Positions 10,707-23,872 of a stretch of 64,000 bases of DNA are shown here, in pieces (position 1 is the stretch's first letter; each line of letters opens with the position of its first letter). Location: assembly GCA_963971305.1 (NCBI GenBank), contig OZ020306.1, positions 61,540,686-61,604,685 of the forward strand, read 5' to 3'. Origin of the DNA: Arcuatula senhousia. Its lineage: Eukaryota; Mollusca; Bivalvia; Mytilida; Mytilidae. Position numbers and translations under genes: made by a program. Under the pieces are notes generated by a model. The model worked only from the letters and a program-made list of their open reading frames with translations, was not told the origin of the DNA and searched no databases.

Positions 10707-13700
10707 GTGAAATGATCAAATATGTAGATTTAGCAATGGGATTTGGCATATGAGTAGCTACATGTATCTTCTAACTACCCTATAAGTGGCTAACGGGGTA
10801 TATCTCTTGGAGGTCCACAATCGGTACTCAAAGTTACCCCCAACCCCTTTCTATTAAACTTCTATATATTTGATGAAGGTCTTATCTTTGAGAGCTTGTG
10901 AAATGTTCAAAAGTGTAGATTTAGCAATGGGATTTAGCATATAAATTGCTACATGTATCCTCTATATACCCTATAAGTGGCTAACGGGGTATATCTCTGA
11001 GAGGTCCACAATCGGTACTCAAAGTTACCCCCCTTCCTATTAAACTTATATATATTTCATGAAGGTCTTATCTTTGAGAGCTTGTGAAATGTTCAAAAGT
11101 GTAGATTTAGCAATGGGATTTAGCATATGAATAGCTACATGTATCTTCTATATACCCTATAAGTGGCTAACGGGGTATATTTCTGGGAGGTCCACAGTCG
11201 GTTCTCAAAGTTACCCCCCCCTTCCTATTAAACTAATATATATTTCATGAAGGTCTTATCTTTGAGAGCTTGTGAAATGTTCAAAAGTGTAGATTTAGCA
11301 ATGGGATTTAGCATATGAATAGCTACATGTATCTTCTATATACCCTATAAATGGCTAACGGGGTATATCTCTGGGAGGTCCACAATCGGTACTCAAATTT
11401 ACCCCCCCTTCCTATTAAACTTAGATATATTTCATGAAGGTCTTATCTTTGAGAGCTTGTGAAATGTTCAAAAGTGTAGATTTAGCAATGGGATTTAGCA
11501 TATGAATAGCTACATGTATCCTCTATATACCCTATAAGTGGCTAACGGGGTATATCTCTGGGAGGGCCACAGTCGGTACTCAAAGTTACCCCCCCTTCCT
11601 ATTAAACTAATATATATTTCATGAAGGTCTTATCTTTGAGAGCTTGTGAAATGTTCAAAAGTGTAGATTTAGCAATGGGATTTAGCATATGAATAGCTAC
11701 ATGTATGTTCTATATACCCTATAATTGGCTAACGGGGTATATCTCTGGGATTTCCACAATCGGTACTCAAAGTTACCCCCCTCCTTCCTATTAAACTTAT
11801 ATATATTTCATGAAGGTCTTATCTTTGAGAGCTTGTGAAATGTTCAAAAGTGTAGATTTAGCAATGGGATTTAGCATATGAATAGCTACATGTATCTTCT
11901 ATATACCCTATAAGTGGCTAACGGGGTATATCTCTGAGAGGTCCACAATCGGTACTCAAATTTACCCCCCCTTCCTATTAAACTTATATATATTTCATGA
12001 AGGTCTTATCTTTGAGAGCTTGTGAAATGTTCAAAAGTGTAGATTTAGCAATGGGATTTAGCATATGAATAGCTACATGTATCCTCTATATACCCTATAA
12101 GTGGCTAACGGGGTATATCTCTGGGAGGTCCACAATCGGTACTCAAAGTTACCCCCCCTTCCTATTAAACTTATATATATTTCTAGAAGGTCTTATCTTT
12201 GAGAGCTTGTGAAATGTTCAAAAGTGTAGATTTAGCAATGGGATTTAGCATATGAATTGCTACATGTATCCTCTATATACCCTATAAGTGGCTAACGGGG
12301 TATATCTCTGAGAGGTCCACAATCGGTACTCAAATTTACCCCCCTTCCTATTAAACTTATATATATTTCATGAAGGTCTTATCTTTGAGAGCTTGTGAAA
12401 TGTTCAAAAGTGTAGATTTAGCAATGGGATTTAGCATATGAATAGCTACATGTATCTTCTATATACCCTATAAGTGGCTAACGGGGTATATTTCTGGGAG
12501 GTCCACAGTCGGTTCTCAAAGTTACCCCCCCCCCTTCCTATTAAACTAATATATATTTCATGAAGGTCTTATCTTTGAGAGCTTGTGAAATGTTCAAAAG
12601 TGTAGATTTAGCAATGGGATTTAGCATATGAATAGCTACATGTATCTTCTATATACCCTATAAATGGCTAACGGGGTATATCTCTGGGAGGTCCACAATC
12701 GGTACTCAAATTTACCCCCCCTTCCTATTAAACTTAGATATATTTCATGAAGGTCTTATCTTTGAGAGCTTGTGAAATGTTCAAAAGTGTAGATTTAGCA
12801 ATGGGATTTAGCATATGAATAGCTACATGTATCCTCTATATACCCTATAAGTGGCTAACGGGGTATATCTCTGGGAGGGCCACAGTCGGTACTCAAAGTT
12901 ACCCCCCCTTCCTATTAAACTAATATATATTTCATGAAGGTCTTATCTTTGAGAGCTTGTGAAATGTTCAAAAGTGTAGATTTAGCAATGGGATTTAGCA
13001 TATGAATAGCTACATGTATGTTCTATATACCCTATAATTGGCTAACGGGGTATATCTCTGGGATTTCCACAATCGGTACTCAAAGTTACCCCCCTCCTTC
13101 CTATTAAACTTATATATATTTCATGAAGGTCTTATCTTTGAGAGCTTGTGAAATGTTCAAAAGTGTAGATTTAGCAATGGGATTTAGCATATGAATAGCT
13201 ACATGTATCTTCTATATACCCTATAAGTGGCTAACGGGGTATATCTCTGAGAGGTCCACAATCGGTACTCAAATTTACCCCCCTTCCTATTAAACTTATA
13301 TATATTTCATGAAGGTCTTATCTTTGAGAGCTTGTGAAATGTTCAAAAGTGTAGATTTAGCAATGGGATTTAGCATATGAATAGCTACATGTATCTTCTA
13401 TATACCCTATAAGTGGCTAACGGGGTATATTTCTGGGAGGTCCACAGTCGGTTCTCAAAGTTACCCCCCCCCTTCCTATTAAACTAATATATATTTCATG
13501 AAGGTCTTATCTTTGAGAGCTTGTGAAATGTTCAAAAGTGTAGATTTAGCAATGGGATTTAGCATATGAATAGCTACATGTATCTTCTATATACCCTATA
13601 AATGGCTAACGGGGTATATCTCTGGGAGGTCCACAATCGGTACTCAAATTTACCCCCCCTTCCTATTAAACTTAGATATATTTCATGAAGGTCTTATCTT

Positions 13701-16700
13701 TGAGAGCTTGTGAAATGTTCAAAAGTGTAGATTTAGCAATGGGATTTAGCATATGAATAGCTACATGTATCCTCTATATACCCTATAAGTGGCTAACGGG
13801 GTATATCTCTGGGAGGGCCACAGTCGGTACTCAAAGTTACCCCCCCTTCCTATTAAACTAATATATATTTCATGAAGGTCTTATCTTTGAGAGCTTGTGA
13901 AATGTTCAAAAGTGTAGATTTAGCAATGGGATTTAGCATATGAATAGCTACATGTATGTTCTATATACCCTATAATTGGCTAACGGGGTATATCTCTGGG
14001 ATTTCCACAATCGGTACTCAAAGTTACCCCCCTCCTTCCTATTAAACTTATATATATTTCATGAAGGTCTTATCTTTGAGAGCTTGTGAAATGTTCAAAA
14101 GTGTAGATTTAGCAATGGGATTTAGCATATGAATAGCTACATGTATCTTCTATATACCCTATAAGTGGCTAACGGGGTATATCTCTGAGAGGTCCACAAT
14201 CGGTACTCAAATTTACCCCCCCTTCCTATTAAACTTATATATATTTCATGAAGGTCTTATCTTTGAGAGCTTGTGAAATGTTCAAAAGTGTAGATTTAGC
14301 AATGGGATTTAGCATATGAATAGCTACATGTATCCTCTATATACCCTATAAGTGGCTAACGGGGTATATCTCTGGGAGGTCCACAATCGGTACTCAAAGT
14401 TACCCCCCCTTCCTATTAAACTTATATATATTTCTAGAAGGTCTTATCTTTGAGAGCTTGTGAAATGTTCAAAAGTGTAGATTTAGCAATGGGATTTAGC
14501 ATATGAATTGCTACATGTATCCTCTATATACCCTATAAGTGGCTAACGGGGTATATCTCTGAGAGGTCCACAATCGGTACTCAAATTTACCCCCCTTCCT
14601 ATTAAACTTATATATATTTCATGAAGGTCTTATCTTTGAGAGCTTGTGAAATGTTCAAAAGTGTAGATTTAGCAATGGGATTTAGCATATGAATAGCTAC
14701 ATGTATCTTCTATATACCCTATAAGTGGCTAACGGGGTATATTTCTGGGAGGTCCACAGTCGGTTCTCAAAGTTACCCCCCCCCCTTCCTATTAAACTAA
14801 TATATATTTCATGAAGGTCTTATCTTTGAGAGCTTGTGAAATGTTCAAAAGTGTAGATTTAGCAATGGGATTTAGCATATGAATAGCTACATGTATCTTC
14901 TATATACCCTATAAATGGCTAACGGGGTATATCTCTGGGAGGTCCACAATCGGTACTCAAATTTACCCCCCCCTTCCTATTAAACTTAGATATATTTCAT
15001 GAAGGTCTTATCTTTGAGAGCTTGTGAAATGTTCAAAAGTGTAGATTTAGCAATGGGATTTAGCATATGAATAGCTACATGTATCCTCTATATACCCTAT
15101 AAGTGGCTAACGGGGTATATCTCTGGGAGGGCCACAGTCGGTACTCAAAGTTACCCCCCCTTCCTATTAAACTAATATATATTTCATGAAGGTCTTATCT
15201 TTGAGAGCTTGTGAAATGTTCAAAAGTGTAGATTTAGCAATGGGATTTAGCATATGAATAGCTACATGTATGTTCTATATACCCTATAATTGGCTAACGG
15301 GGTATATCTCTGGGATTTCCACAATCGGTACTCAAAGTTACCCCCCTCCTTCCTATTAAACTTATATATATTTCATGAAGGTCTTATCTTTGAGAGCTTG
15401 TGAAATGTTCAAAAGTGTAGATTTAGCAATGGGATTTAGCATATGAATAGCTACATGTATCTTCTATATACCCTATAAGTGGCTAACGGGGTATATCTCT
15501 GAGAGGTCCACAATCGGTACTCAAATTTACCCCCCCTTCCTATTAAACTTATATATATTTCATGAAGGTCTTATCTTTGAGAGCTTGTGAAATGTTCAAA
15601 AGTGTAGATTTAGCAATGGGATTTAGCATATGAATAGCTACATGTATCCTCTATATACCCTATAAGTGGCTAACGGGGTATATCTCTGGGAGGTCCACAA
15701 TCGGTACTCAAAGTTACCCCCCCTTCCTATTAAACTTATATATATTTCTAGAAGGTCTTATCTTTGAGAGCTTGTGAAATGTTCAAAAGTGTAGATTTAG
15801 CAATGGGATTTAGCATATGAATTGCTACATGTATCCTCTATATACCCTATAAGTGGCTAACGGGGTATATCTCTGAGAGGTCCACAATCGGTACTCAAAT
15901 TTACCCCCCTTCCTATTAAACTTATATATATTTCATGAAGGTCTTATCTTTGAGAGCTTGTGAAATGTTCAAAAGTGTAGATTTAGCAATGGGATTTAGC
16001 ATATGAATAGCTACATGTATCTTCTATATACCCTATAAGTGGCTAACGGGGTATATCTCTGAGAGGTCCACAATCGGTACTCAAATTTACCCCCCCTTCC
16101 TATTAAACTTATATATATTTCATGAAGGTCTTATCTTTGAGAGCTTGTGAAATGTTCAAAAGTGTAGATTTAGCAATGGGATTTAGCATATGAATAGCTA
16201 CATGTATCCTCTATATACCCTATAAGTGGCTAACGGGGTATATCTCTGGGAGGGCCACAGTCGGTACTCAAAGTTACCCCCCCTTCCTATTAAACTAATA
16301 TATATTTCATGAAGGTCTTATCTTTGAGAGCTTGTGAAATGTTCAAAAGTGTAGATTTAGCAATGGGATTTAGCATATGAATAGCTACATGTATGTTCTA
16401 TATACCCTATAATTGGCTAACGGGGTATATCTCTGGGATTTCCACAATCGGTACTCAAATTTACCCCCCCTTCCTATTAAACTTATATATATTTCATGAA
16501 GGTCTTATCTTTGAGAGCTTGTGAAATGTTCAAAAGTGTAGATTTAGCAATGGGATTTAGCATATGAATAGCTACATGTATCCTCTATATACCCTATAAG
16601 TGGCTAACGGGGTATATCTCTGGGAGGTCCACAATCGGTACTCAAAGTTACCCCCCCTTCCTATTAAACTTATATATATTTCTAGAAGGTCTTATCTTTG

Positions 16701-18720
16701 AGAGCTTGTGAAATGTTCAAAAGTGTAGATTTAGCAATGGGATTTAGCATATGAATTGCTACATGTATCCTCTATATACCCTATAAGTGGCTAACGGGGT
16801 ATATCTCTGAGAGGTCCACAATCGGTACTCAAATTTACCCCCCTTCCTATTAAACTTATATATATTTCATGAAGGTCTTATCTTTGAGAGCTTGTGAAAT
16901 GTTCAAAAGTGTAGATTTAGCAATGGGATTTAGCATATGAATAGCTACATGTATCTTCTATATACCCTATAAGTGGCTAACGGGGTATATTTCTGGGAGG
17001 TCCACAGTCGGTTCTCAAAGTTACCCCCCCCCCCTTCCTATTAAACTAATATATATTTCATGAAGGTCTTATCTTTGAGAGCTTGTGAAATGTTCAAAAG
17101 TGTAGATTTAGCAATGGGATTTAGCATATGAATAGCTACATGTATCTTCTATATACCCTATAAATGGCTAACGGGGTATATCTCTGGGAGGTCCACAATC
17201 GGTACTCAAATTTACCCCCCCTTCCTATTAAACTTAGATATATTTCATGAAGGTCTTATCTTTGAGAGCTTGTGAAATGTTCAAAAGTGTAGATTTAGCA
17301 ATGGGATTTAGCATATGAATAGCTACATGTATCCTCTATATACCCTATAAGTGGCTAACGGGGTATATCTCTGGGAGGGCCACAGTCGGTACTCAAAGTT
17401 ACCCCCCCTTCCTATTAAACTAATATATATTTCATGAAGGTCTTATCTTTGAGAGCTTGTGAAATGTTCAAAAGTGTAGATTTAGCAATGGGATTTAGCA
17501 TATGAATAGCTACATGTATGTTCTATATACCCTATAATTGGCTAACGGGGTATATCTCTGGGATTTCCACAATCGGTACTCAAAGTTACCCCCCTCCTTC
17601 CTATTAAACTTATATATATTTCATGAAGGTCTTATCTTTGAGAGCTTGTGAAATGTTCAAAAGTGTAGATTTAGCAATGGGATTTAGCATATGAATAGCT
17701 ACATGTATCTTCTATATACCCTATAAGTGGCTAACGGGGTATATCTCTGAGAGGTCCACAATCGGTACTCAAATTTACCCCCCCTTCCTATTAAACTTAT
17801 ATATATTTCATGAAGGTCTTATCTTTGAGAGCTTGTGAAATGTTCAAAAGTGTAGATTTAGCAATGGGATTTAGCATATGAATAGCTACATGTATCCTCT
17901 ATATACCCTATAAGTGGCTAACGGGGTATATCTCTGGGAGGTCCACAATCGGTACTCAAAGTTACCCCCCCTTCCTATTAAACTTATATATATTTCTAGA
18001 AGGTCTTATCTTTGAGAGCTTGTGAAATGTTCAAAAGTGTAGATTTAGCAATGGGATTTAGCATATGAATTGCTACATGTATCCTCTATATACCCTATAA
18101 GTGGCTAACGGGGTATATCTCTGAGAGGTCCACAATCGGTACTCAAATTTACCCCCCTTCCTATTAAACTTATATATATTTCATGAAGGTCTTATCTTTG
18201 AGAGCTTGTGAAATGTTCAAAAGTGTAGATTTAGCAATGGGATTTAGCATATGAATAGCTACATGTATCTTCTATATACCCTATAAGTGGCTAACGGGGT
18301 ATATTTCTGGGAGGTCCACAGTCGGTTCTCAAAGTTACCCCCCCCCCTTCCTATTAAACTAATATATATTTCATGAAGGTCTTATCTTTGAGAGCTTGTG
18401 AAATGTTCAAAAGTGTAGATTTAGCAATGGGATTTAGCATATGAATAGCTACATGTATCTTCTATATACCCTATAAATGGCTAACGGGGTATATCTCTGG
18501 GAGGTCCACAATCGGTACTCAAATTTACCCCCCCCTTCCTATTAAACTTAGATATATTTCATGAAGGTCTTATCTTTGAGAGCTTGTGAAATGTTCAAAA
18601 GTGTAGATTTAGCAATGGGATTTAGCATATGAATAGCTACATGTATCCTCTATATACCCTATAAGTGGCTAACGGGGTATATCTCTGGGAGGGCCACAGT
18701 CGGTACTCAAAGTTACCCCC
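10707..18720 (-). repeat. Right satellite arm of element A, with higher-order repeats
   Basis: About 43 reverse-orientation units of the same satellite, far more uniform than the left arm. Diagnostic variants show higher-order structure. GGGATTTCCAC occurs near 11749, 13061, 14000, 15311, 16436 and 17561 (steps about 1312, 937, 1312, 1125 and 1125 bp, i.e. 7, 5, 7, 6 and 6 units). TTTCTAGAAGG occurs near 12181, 14431, 15746, 16680 and 17991. This pattern indicates recent amplification by unequal exchange of blocks of 5-7 units. Confidence 0.95.
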
Positions 18721-19404
18721 ACCCCCTCATTTCTTATTATTCATACATTTATATACTTTGTATCTTTGATAAGCTTCATGTTAACCTCGTATAGCAAATA
18801 AAAAATACCAGTAGGTACCGAATTAGTATAAATTTTGGTGTAGTAATTCGGTCATTTATATTATTCTTTAGTGATTTATTCAACATTTGCACGAAATTGT
18901 CTGTATAATTTAGTCTTAACGTGACACATGCAATGCTAGTATTGTAATAAATTATATAAGATGCATTTAGATGGAGCGTTTTTAAGGAACTAAGTTTTTT
19001 TAACGAACTACTTTTTTGGACAACGAAGAGGTCCAGAGGTCCCTGTACGGGTTTTATTATTTATTTAATTATAGTTTTGAAGCAGTCAAGTGACGGGTTT
19101 TATTATTTATTTAATTATAGTTTTTAAGCAGTCAAGTGGTCCTTGGTCTATGTAATAAACTTGGTAAAATATCAACGCATCTTTATTTTTCCCTATTTCG
19201 TTGATAATTACAAAATAGAATATTTATTTTCTATGTGTTCGCACTTGCCTTATTTCGTTTTTCGGTCGTCATACATATCAGTTTGGCGGACTTTTTATTA
19301 CTGTTCGCTGGAAATTGTTCGCTAGCCTGTTTTTGCACAATGTTCGCTGGGTATTGTTCGCTAGCTTTTTGTTCGCTAGATATTGTTCGCTAACTTGAGT
19401 CTAG
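18721..19404 (-). repeat. Right terminal inverted repeat of element A
   Basis: Reverse complement of 5640-6290, ending in GTTCGCTGG, ATTGTTCGCTAGC and TTGTTCGCTAACTTGAG words. It contains a private tandem duplication of about 45 bp (19044-19138, GGGTTTTATTATTTATTTAA twice) and an insertion near 19015-19043 not present on the left, so the two TIRs have drifted. Confidence 0.85.
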
Positions 19405-19415
19405 TTTATATTTTC
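19405..19415. other. Right target-site duplication of foldback element A
   Basis: TTTATATTTTC, identical to 5629-5639 and directly adjacent to the end of the inverted repeat. Confidence 0.75.
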
Positions 19416-19448
19416 AGGTTTAAAGAGGAGCGGAGTTAAAGACAAAAA

Positions 19449-19650
19449 AAAATCTTGCAAATTCCGACCAGTACTTCCGCGTGGTGCAAGACGGGCACTG
19501 TTCCAGCGAAAACGATGGTTTTCATACCATGTTCGCTCGATCGAGCAGCTAACACGGGCGGTGGTGTGTCATGGGCTCGATGACCCATGGCACACAGCGT
19601 GTCTTAAATAGTCGCTGCAGAGGAGTATTCCGTTATAGTCACGACTATAA
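19449..19650 (+). repeat. Dispersed 200-bp block P, copy 1
   Basis: Shares AATTCCGA-CAGTAC, GTGGTGCAAGA-GG-CACT, TTCCAGC-AAAACGA, GAGCAGCTAACAC, GTGTGTCATGGGCT, GTCTTAA-TAGTCGCTG and TATAGTCACGACTATAAAA with copies at 30236-30437 and 32632-32825. One frame in the other two copies stays open for about 50 codons ending ESLNS. Here that frame is broken near 19540. I do not recognise the product, if there was one. Confidence 0.65.
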
Positions 19651-22344
19651 AATCCAAATTGAGTTGCAAAAAAATTGAAGAATAGAGGATAATGACCCTA
19701 TTAAATATTAAAACAAATATACAGAATAAAAAACTGGACATAGTATAAACTAAGAGAGTAGAGAAAAAATGAAAAAAAATCATAAAGAATACAGAAATGA
19801 GGCAAACTTCATTCAATATCTTATAATAACCATTCTGTCTGTCGGACTATGTGCACCTCTCTTTTAAGCACAATTTCTTCTTAAGCACCTTTTGGATTTT
19901 GAAGTATAGCATTAAAAATTGCGCTATGATATCTTTTAAGGAAGATAATTTTTTTATATAAATCTTTTAAGTACATTTTTGTGTGACTGGCCAATGGTTT
20001 AACATGAAGTAAGTATACTGTATAAACATGCTGATGAAACTTGTTTTTGCTTTTGGATATCAGTCAAGCGAGATAATTGAACTTTATTTTTTTCTTACAT
20101 ATAGATTCCATAATGAAGCGGGTGAATCTTCAGTGAGCTTATTCCCAGTTCTTGTTTAACATCAGATACATAAACACAATTTGTAAAAAGATTTTGCGAA
20201 AGTTTCATTAAGTTTCAAGACAAAAAATTCAAAGTTGTGAATAACAGACTAGTACATGTACTTTTATTTAAAAAATGGCTATTCCATGTTTTATTGAACA
20301 TCGATCACAAAGGGAATTATGACACTATATAAAATAAAAGATTTATTAGACATTTCGTTAATTTTCAAGCATTAGTTAACGTTTATCAGGACATATACAA
20401 TTAGTGCCCTTGTGTCCAAAAGCCATTCTTGAATGATTTGTTGAAGGAATCGCTGAATTCGAGATTGAACAAAAAAATAATCATAATCTGTGAATAAAAA
20501 TAATGTTACCAAGATTTTGTCAAAAAATCAAATTTGTAATTGTCGTTAATGAGATATAGCGAAAATTATCTGTTTTTTTTTTATGGCCAGAAATCAAAAA
20601 TACGATATATTACCAAACTACAAACACTTTTTAGCAGGTTTAATACAAATTAAGTAAACTTTTAAAATCGAAGTATCATTATGTGAGAAAGATTCTGTAA
20701 AGTTTTGTGAAATTTGAAGCAGTTATAAAGGAGTTGTTGAGGCTATGATTAGGGTACCCCCTCATCTTAGCCTAAAAAATTCCTTACTTTACTATGGCGA
20801 ATGCTTATTTTTCATTCAATGAATAAGATAAAAAGATAATATGTTGAACTACAATATGTAACAATACTTTTGCCTAAGTTATATGAGATTTTTAGCACAG
20901 ATGGCGAATCCGTGGTGGGTTAGAACTGTACGGTCCTTGGGTGGCTTTGTTAAGTTTTAGTCAGTATAAAACCACCAAGATTTTCTAGATACAATCTAAA
21001 ACAAAAATATTACAATTACACATTAAGAAAATGAAAATACCTGAATTTCGAAAAAATCAAAGATGGTTCAAAGGAAAAAATTGGCGATAAGAGTAAAATA
21101 ACACATTTTGTGTACGGATGACAAAACACTTGTTTCGTTTATCAACGTCCCCTTTTATAATTCTTATCAAAATTTTATAGGTAAAAACAAAAATAACAAC
21201 ATGCGACCACATTTGTGTGAAATTTTTAAAGAGATTCGTGCAATAATGTAGAAGCAATAGCGGTTACAAGAAAGGTACACCTTCGTCCAAATATGCAAAG
21301 TCCCTGTTTTCACACGAGTAAACCCCTAATTAGACTCGAATTAAAATTTTTCGCATTCAACAATCAATGGTTTAATATTCAAAATATTATGTGTAACTTT
21401 TATCAAATTCTATAAAGTTCTGTAGGTATAATCAGTCATTCTATATTGGCGCCCCTGGTATTTTGGGCAGGAGTGTGGACGATTACAATATAAGGCTTGA
21501 AGTCCTAAAAAACGAATAGAGTAGGCCTATAAATCTTACTTGCCCTAAATGTATTGAGATAAATGGTAAAAAGCATTAGAACCTTTAACAATGTGTCAAC
21601 TAAGTTGAGAAGGTTTGTTTTACCCTATTGTTCTTAATGTTCCCCCTTTTTAAGGATCTCTTAAACACAGTTTTTAATGATTATATGGCCAAATAACATT
21701 TTAGAAAACATATTTGGTATGTTTACTGTAAGACAAACTTGAAACAAAAGCAGAAAATTATATTTAAATTAAAAAATAATAGCGCAGAAAATTACTCGAC
21801 AAAAAAGGGGGGAAATTCGACCTTCATGTAAATTTATTTAAATTATTATTGATAAATGGTAGTACTATCGAAACTTTTTCAATTAAAATATTTGTTTAGA
21901 CATTATATCATATATTTCCGATCAGTTGTTTCAATTTTGACCACAAATAAATACGGAAAGGAAAAACACTTTTACGGTTGTTTTTTTAGTTTTTTTCGCC
22001 TATTGACCTTTGACCTTGAATTTCTGAAAACTCGACCAACTCTGCTTCTTACGACAAGCATATTTCGATTGCTTAGCTCCTGCTCTTTCCAACGATATAT
22101 AATATGTGAGTATGTTCGGTGGGGACATAATTTTTTTCAAATCAAGGTGCCGTCTACTCTACTAGTACGTTTTACTACTACTTAATACATAGCCTTAAAT
22201 AAAATGGTGATCATCATCACTTTTAAACAATTTACTGTTTCATCTTAAAATATTCAAATTATTCAACGTTTTCTGTGACTTGTGAGACTGCGAGTGGCCA
22301 TAATTTTTTTTTCAAACTGACTCCACAGATAGCTATATAGACGA
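19651..22344. other. AT-rich spacer, no supported feature
   Basis: Low-complexity AT-rich DNA. The frames at 21057-21257 and 21856-22185 have no domain, no plausible splice context and compositions typical of chance ORFs. No repeat shared with the rest of the window was noticed. Confidence 0.4.
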
Positions 22345-22450
22345 TAAAGAGATGTGCAATAAGTGTACGCTACACAAACAACATATAGAAACGGCAATTT
22401 TAAAAATTACAATGGAAAACAGCCAGCAGTCTTCAACATGACCAGAGCAA
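22345..22450 (-). repeat. Fragment of GAGATGTGGAATAAGTG dispersed repeat
   Basis: GAGATGTGCAATAAGTGTACGCTACACAAAC followed by AACGGCAATTTTAAAAATTACAATGGAAAACAGCCAGCAG matches the ends of the repeats at 27495, 45068 and 45345 and, on the opposite strand, 23340-23690. Confidence 0.7.
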
Positions 22451-22725
22451 CACAGAACAACCGGATTCAACAACCCAAACCCACGTCGGACATCCAAACT
22501 CACGTCGGAAATCAACAACCCAAACTCACTTTGGAAATCAAAATTACAACATGGTTCCAGGCAAAGATTTTTGGTTTATGTCTGATGCGTGTTTTGTCCA
22601 TTTAAGAGTCACTGAGGCGCTTTATAAATCAAAACAAAAAGATTAAAGTGACATACACAATGTTTATACCAAGAGCAACGAACCCTTTGCACGTTGAAGA
22701 CCCTTTGTAGAGTTTGATAAGACCA

Positions 22726-22942
22726 ACCATTAACTTGAATGGGGGGGGGGGGGCTTGTTTTTTTTTTCCTTAAACAAATTTGATATGCTTTTTGATTAAA
22801 AAAAATTAAGCAGCAGAGCTGAAGAAAATAATTTTTTGAAGATGGATTTCGGCTATACAAAATACCTTTTAAAAACATATATTGAGCGCACTCTGAACGG
22901 AACATAAAAAAAAACCAAGCCCCCACCTTCAAGTTAAATGGT
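22726..22942. mobile_element. Small foldback MITE with poly-G/poly-T inside the TIR
   Basis: ACCATTAACTTGAAT followed by a 13-G run and CTTGTTTTTTTTTT at the left is mirrored by AAAAAAAACCAAGCCCCCACC and TTCAAGTTAAATGGT at the right, leaving about 130 bp of loop. It is non-coding. The long homopolymers are prone to length error. Confidence 0.65.
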
Positions 22943-23339
22943 AGATCCCTAAGATTATAAATTAAAAAAATGAATCCAGGTGTTGAGAAAGGGAAAGCAG
23001 CTTTCTTCTTATGATTAAGTTGTCTGTTTTAATGTCTGTATATGCTAAAAAAAAAAAGAAGTTAGATGAATTGCTATTATCTTAAAGTACACGATTTATT
23101 AGATAAGTGGTCAGTACAATCAATCGAAACTAAAGGCATGTCTCCTCTTTTGCTACGATTCGCTGCATGTCATGAATTGTTAAAGGCATGATGCGCCACG
23201 TACCGTCAGAGATTTACCGAACACTGCACCAGAGAACTGCCGCTTTCCCTGGAACATTCCCAGTCTCCAACCCTTTTAAGGTTCTGGTCGGAAATTGGTA
23301 TTGAAGACAAACCAGTTCTAGGCATCTTATTACACTATT

Positions 23340-23690
23340 GATACAGACTGCCACATTTTTAATGTGACTGTCCTAAGCCAGGAATCTTTATCAAAGCTTA
23401 TGTTTGTATTTAGTCGAATTTATGTTAATTGTTTTTTTGTTTTTTTTTTAGTTTTTTTGTCAAGAAGAGGGTCTTTCATTGCACTTTAGGATTGGACTTG
23501 AATCATATGTAGTTTATTTTCAATCCAGGGGCCAATTGAAACAGCGAGCAGCGACCGCTGGTCACATTGAAGGCTGCTGGCTGTTTTCCATTGTGGGTGT
23601 TTTAAATTTACGTTTATATTAATTTTGTAGGTTGTGTCGCGTACACTTATTCCACATCTCATTTTCTTCTATTTAACTTCAAAAGTTCCA
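23340..23690 (+). repeat. Full-length dispersed repeat (SINE- or MITE-like bivalve family)
   Basis: Runs from GACTGCCACATTTTTAATGTG through CTAAGCCAGGAATCTTTATC, GGGGCCAATTGAAACAGCG, GACCGCTGGTCACATTGAAG and TGTGTCGCGTACACTTATTCC to CACATCTCATTTTCTTCTATTT. A second near-full copy lies inverted at 27495-27800, and truncated copies are at 22345, 45068 and 45345. It has no ORF of note. Related AGCCAGGAATC...CCACATCT repeats are abundant in bivalves; the class is uncertain. Confidence 0.7.
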
Positions 23691-23736
23691 AGGCTTGAAC
23701 TAAATATTACGGTTTACAAAAAAGGTTTGTTGCGAA

Positions 23737-23872
23737 CCAATCTGATTAAAATCAGATCTATCAATTGTTCCCAAACTCCGCGCAGTGCCCGTTCTCGTTT
23801 CGTCCACTGGTGTAAGACAGAAAGTAGTTCTGTGTAAGGAACAATTAATAGGTCTGATTTTAATCAGATTGG
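23737..23872. mobile_element. Palindromic MITE (AATCTGATTAAAATCAG family)
   Basis: The left arm AATCTGATTAAAATCAGA-CTATCAATTGTTCC is mirrored by the right arm GGAACAATTAATAG-TCTGATTTTAATCAGATT, giving arms of about 33 bp around a loop of about 70 bp. Each arm's outer part is itself a palindrome (TCTGATTAAAATCAGA). Confidence 0.8.

Larger units (their letters stand above)
5640..19404. mobile_element. Foldback element A: giant inverted-repeat element with satellite arms
   Basis: A 13.8-kb element bounded by an 11-bp direct repeat (TTTATATTTTC). Its ends are inverted copies: CCAGAATCAAG at the left against CTAGACTCAAG (reverse complement of the right end). Each is followed by several TAGCGAACAAT words, then about 600 bp of matching TIR, then opposed arms of a 187-188-bp satellite meeting at 10673-10706. 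There is no transposase or any credible ORF, so mobility would depend on a protein supplied in trans. The design (inverted arms built of tandem repeats, outer short-word domain) matches foldback elements such as Drosophila FB and sea-urchin TU. The superfamily cannot be told from sequence alone. Confidence 0.8.

Noticed and set aside
6291..18720. CRISPR-like array because of regular repeats
   Set aside because: Units are contiguous with no spacers, occur in a eukaryotic sequence, and are a satellite.
20029..20045. CTGATGAAAC words as hammerhead ribozyme cores in satellites
   Set aside because: The matching GAAA and cleavage-site segments with pairing stems were not found nearby, and the satellite units themselves lack the motif.
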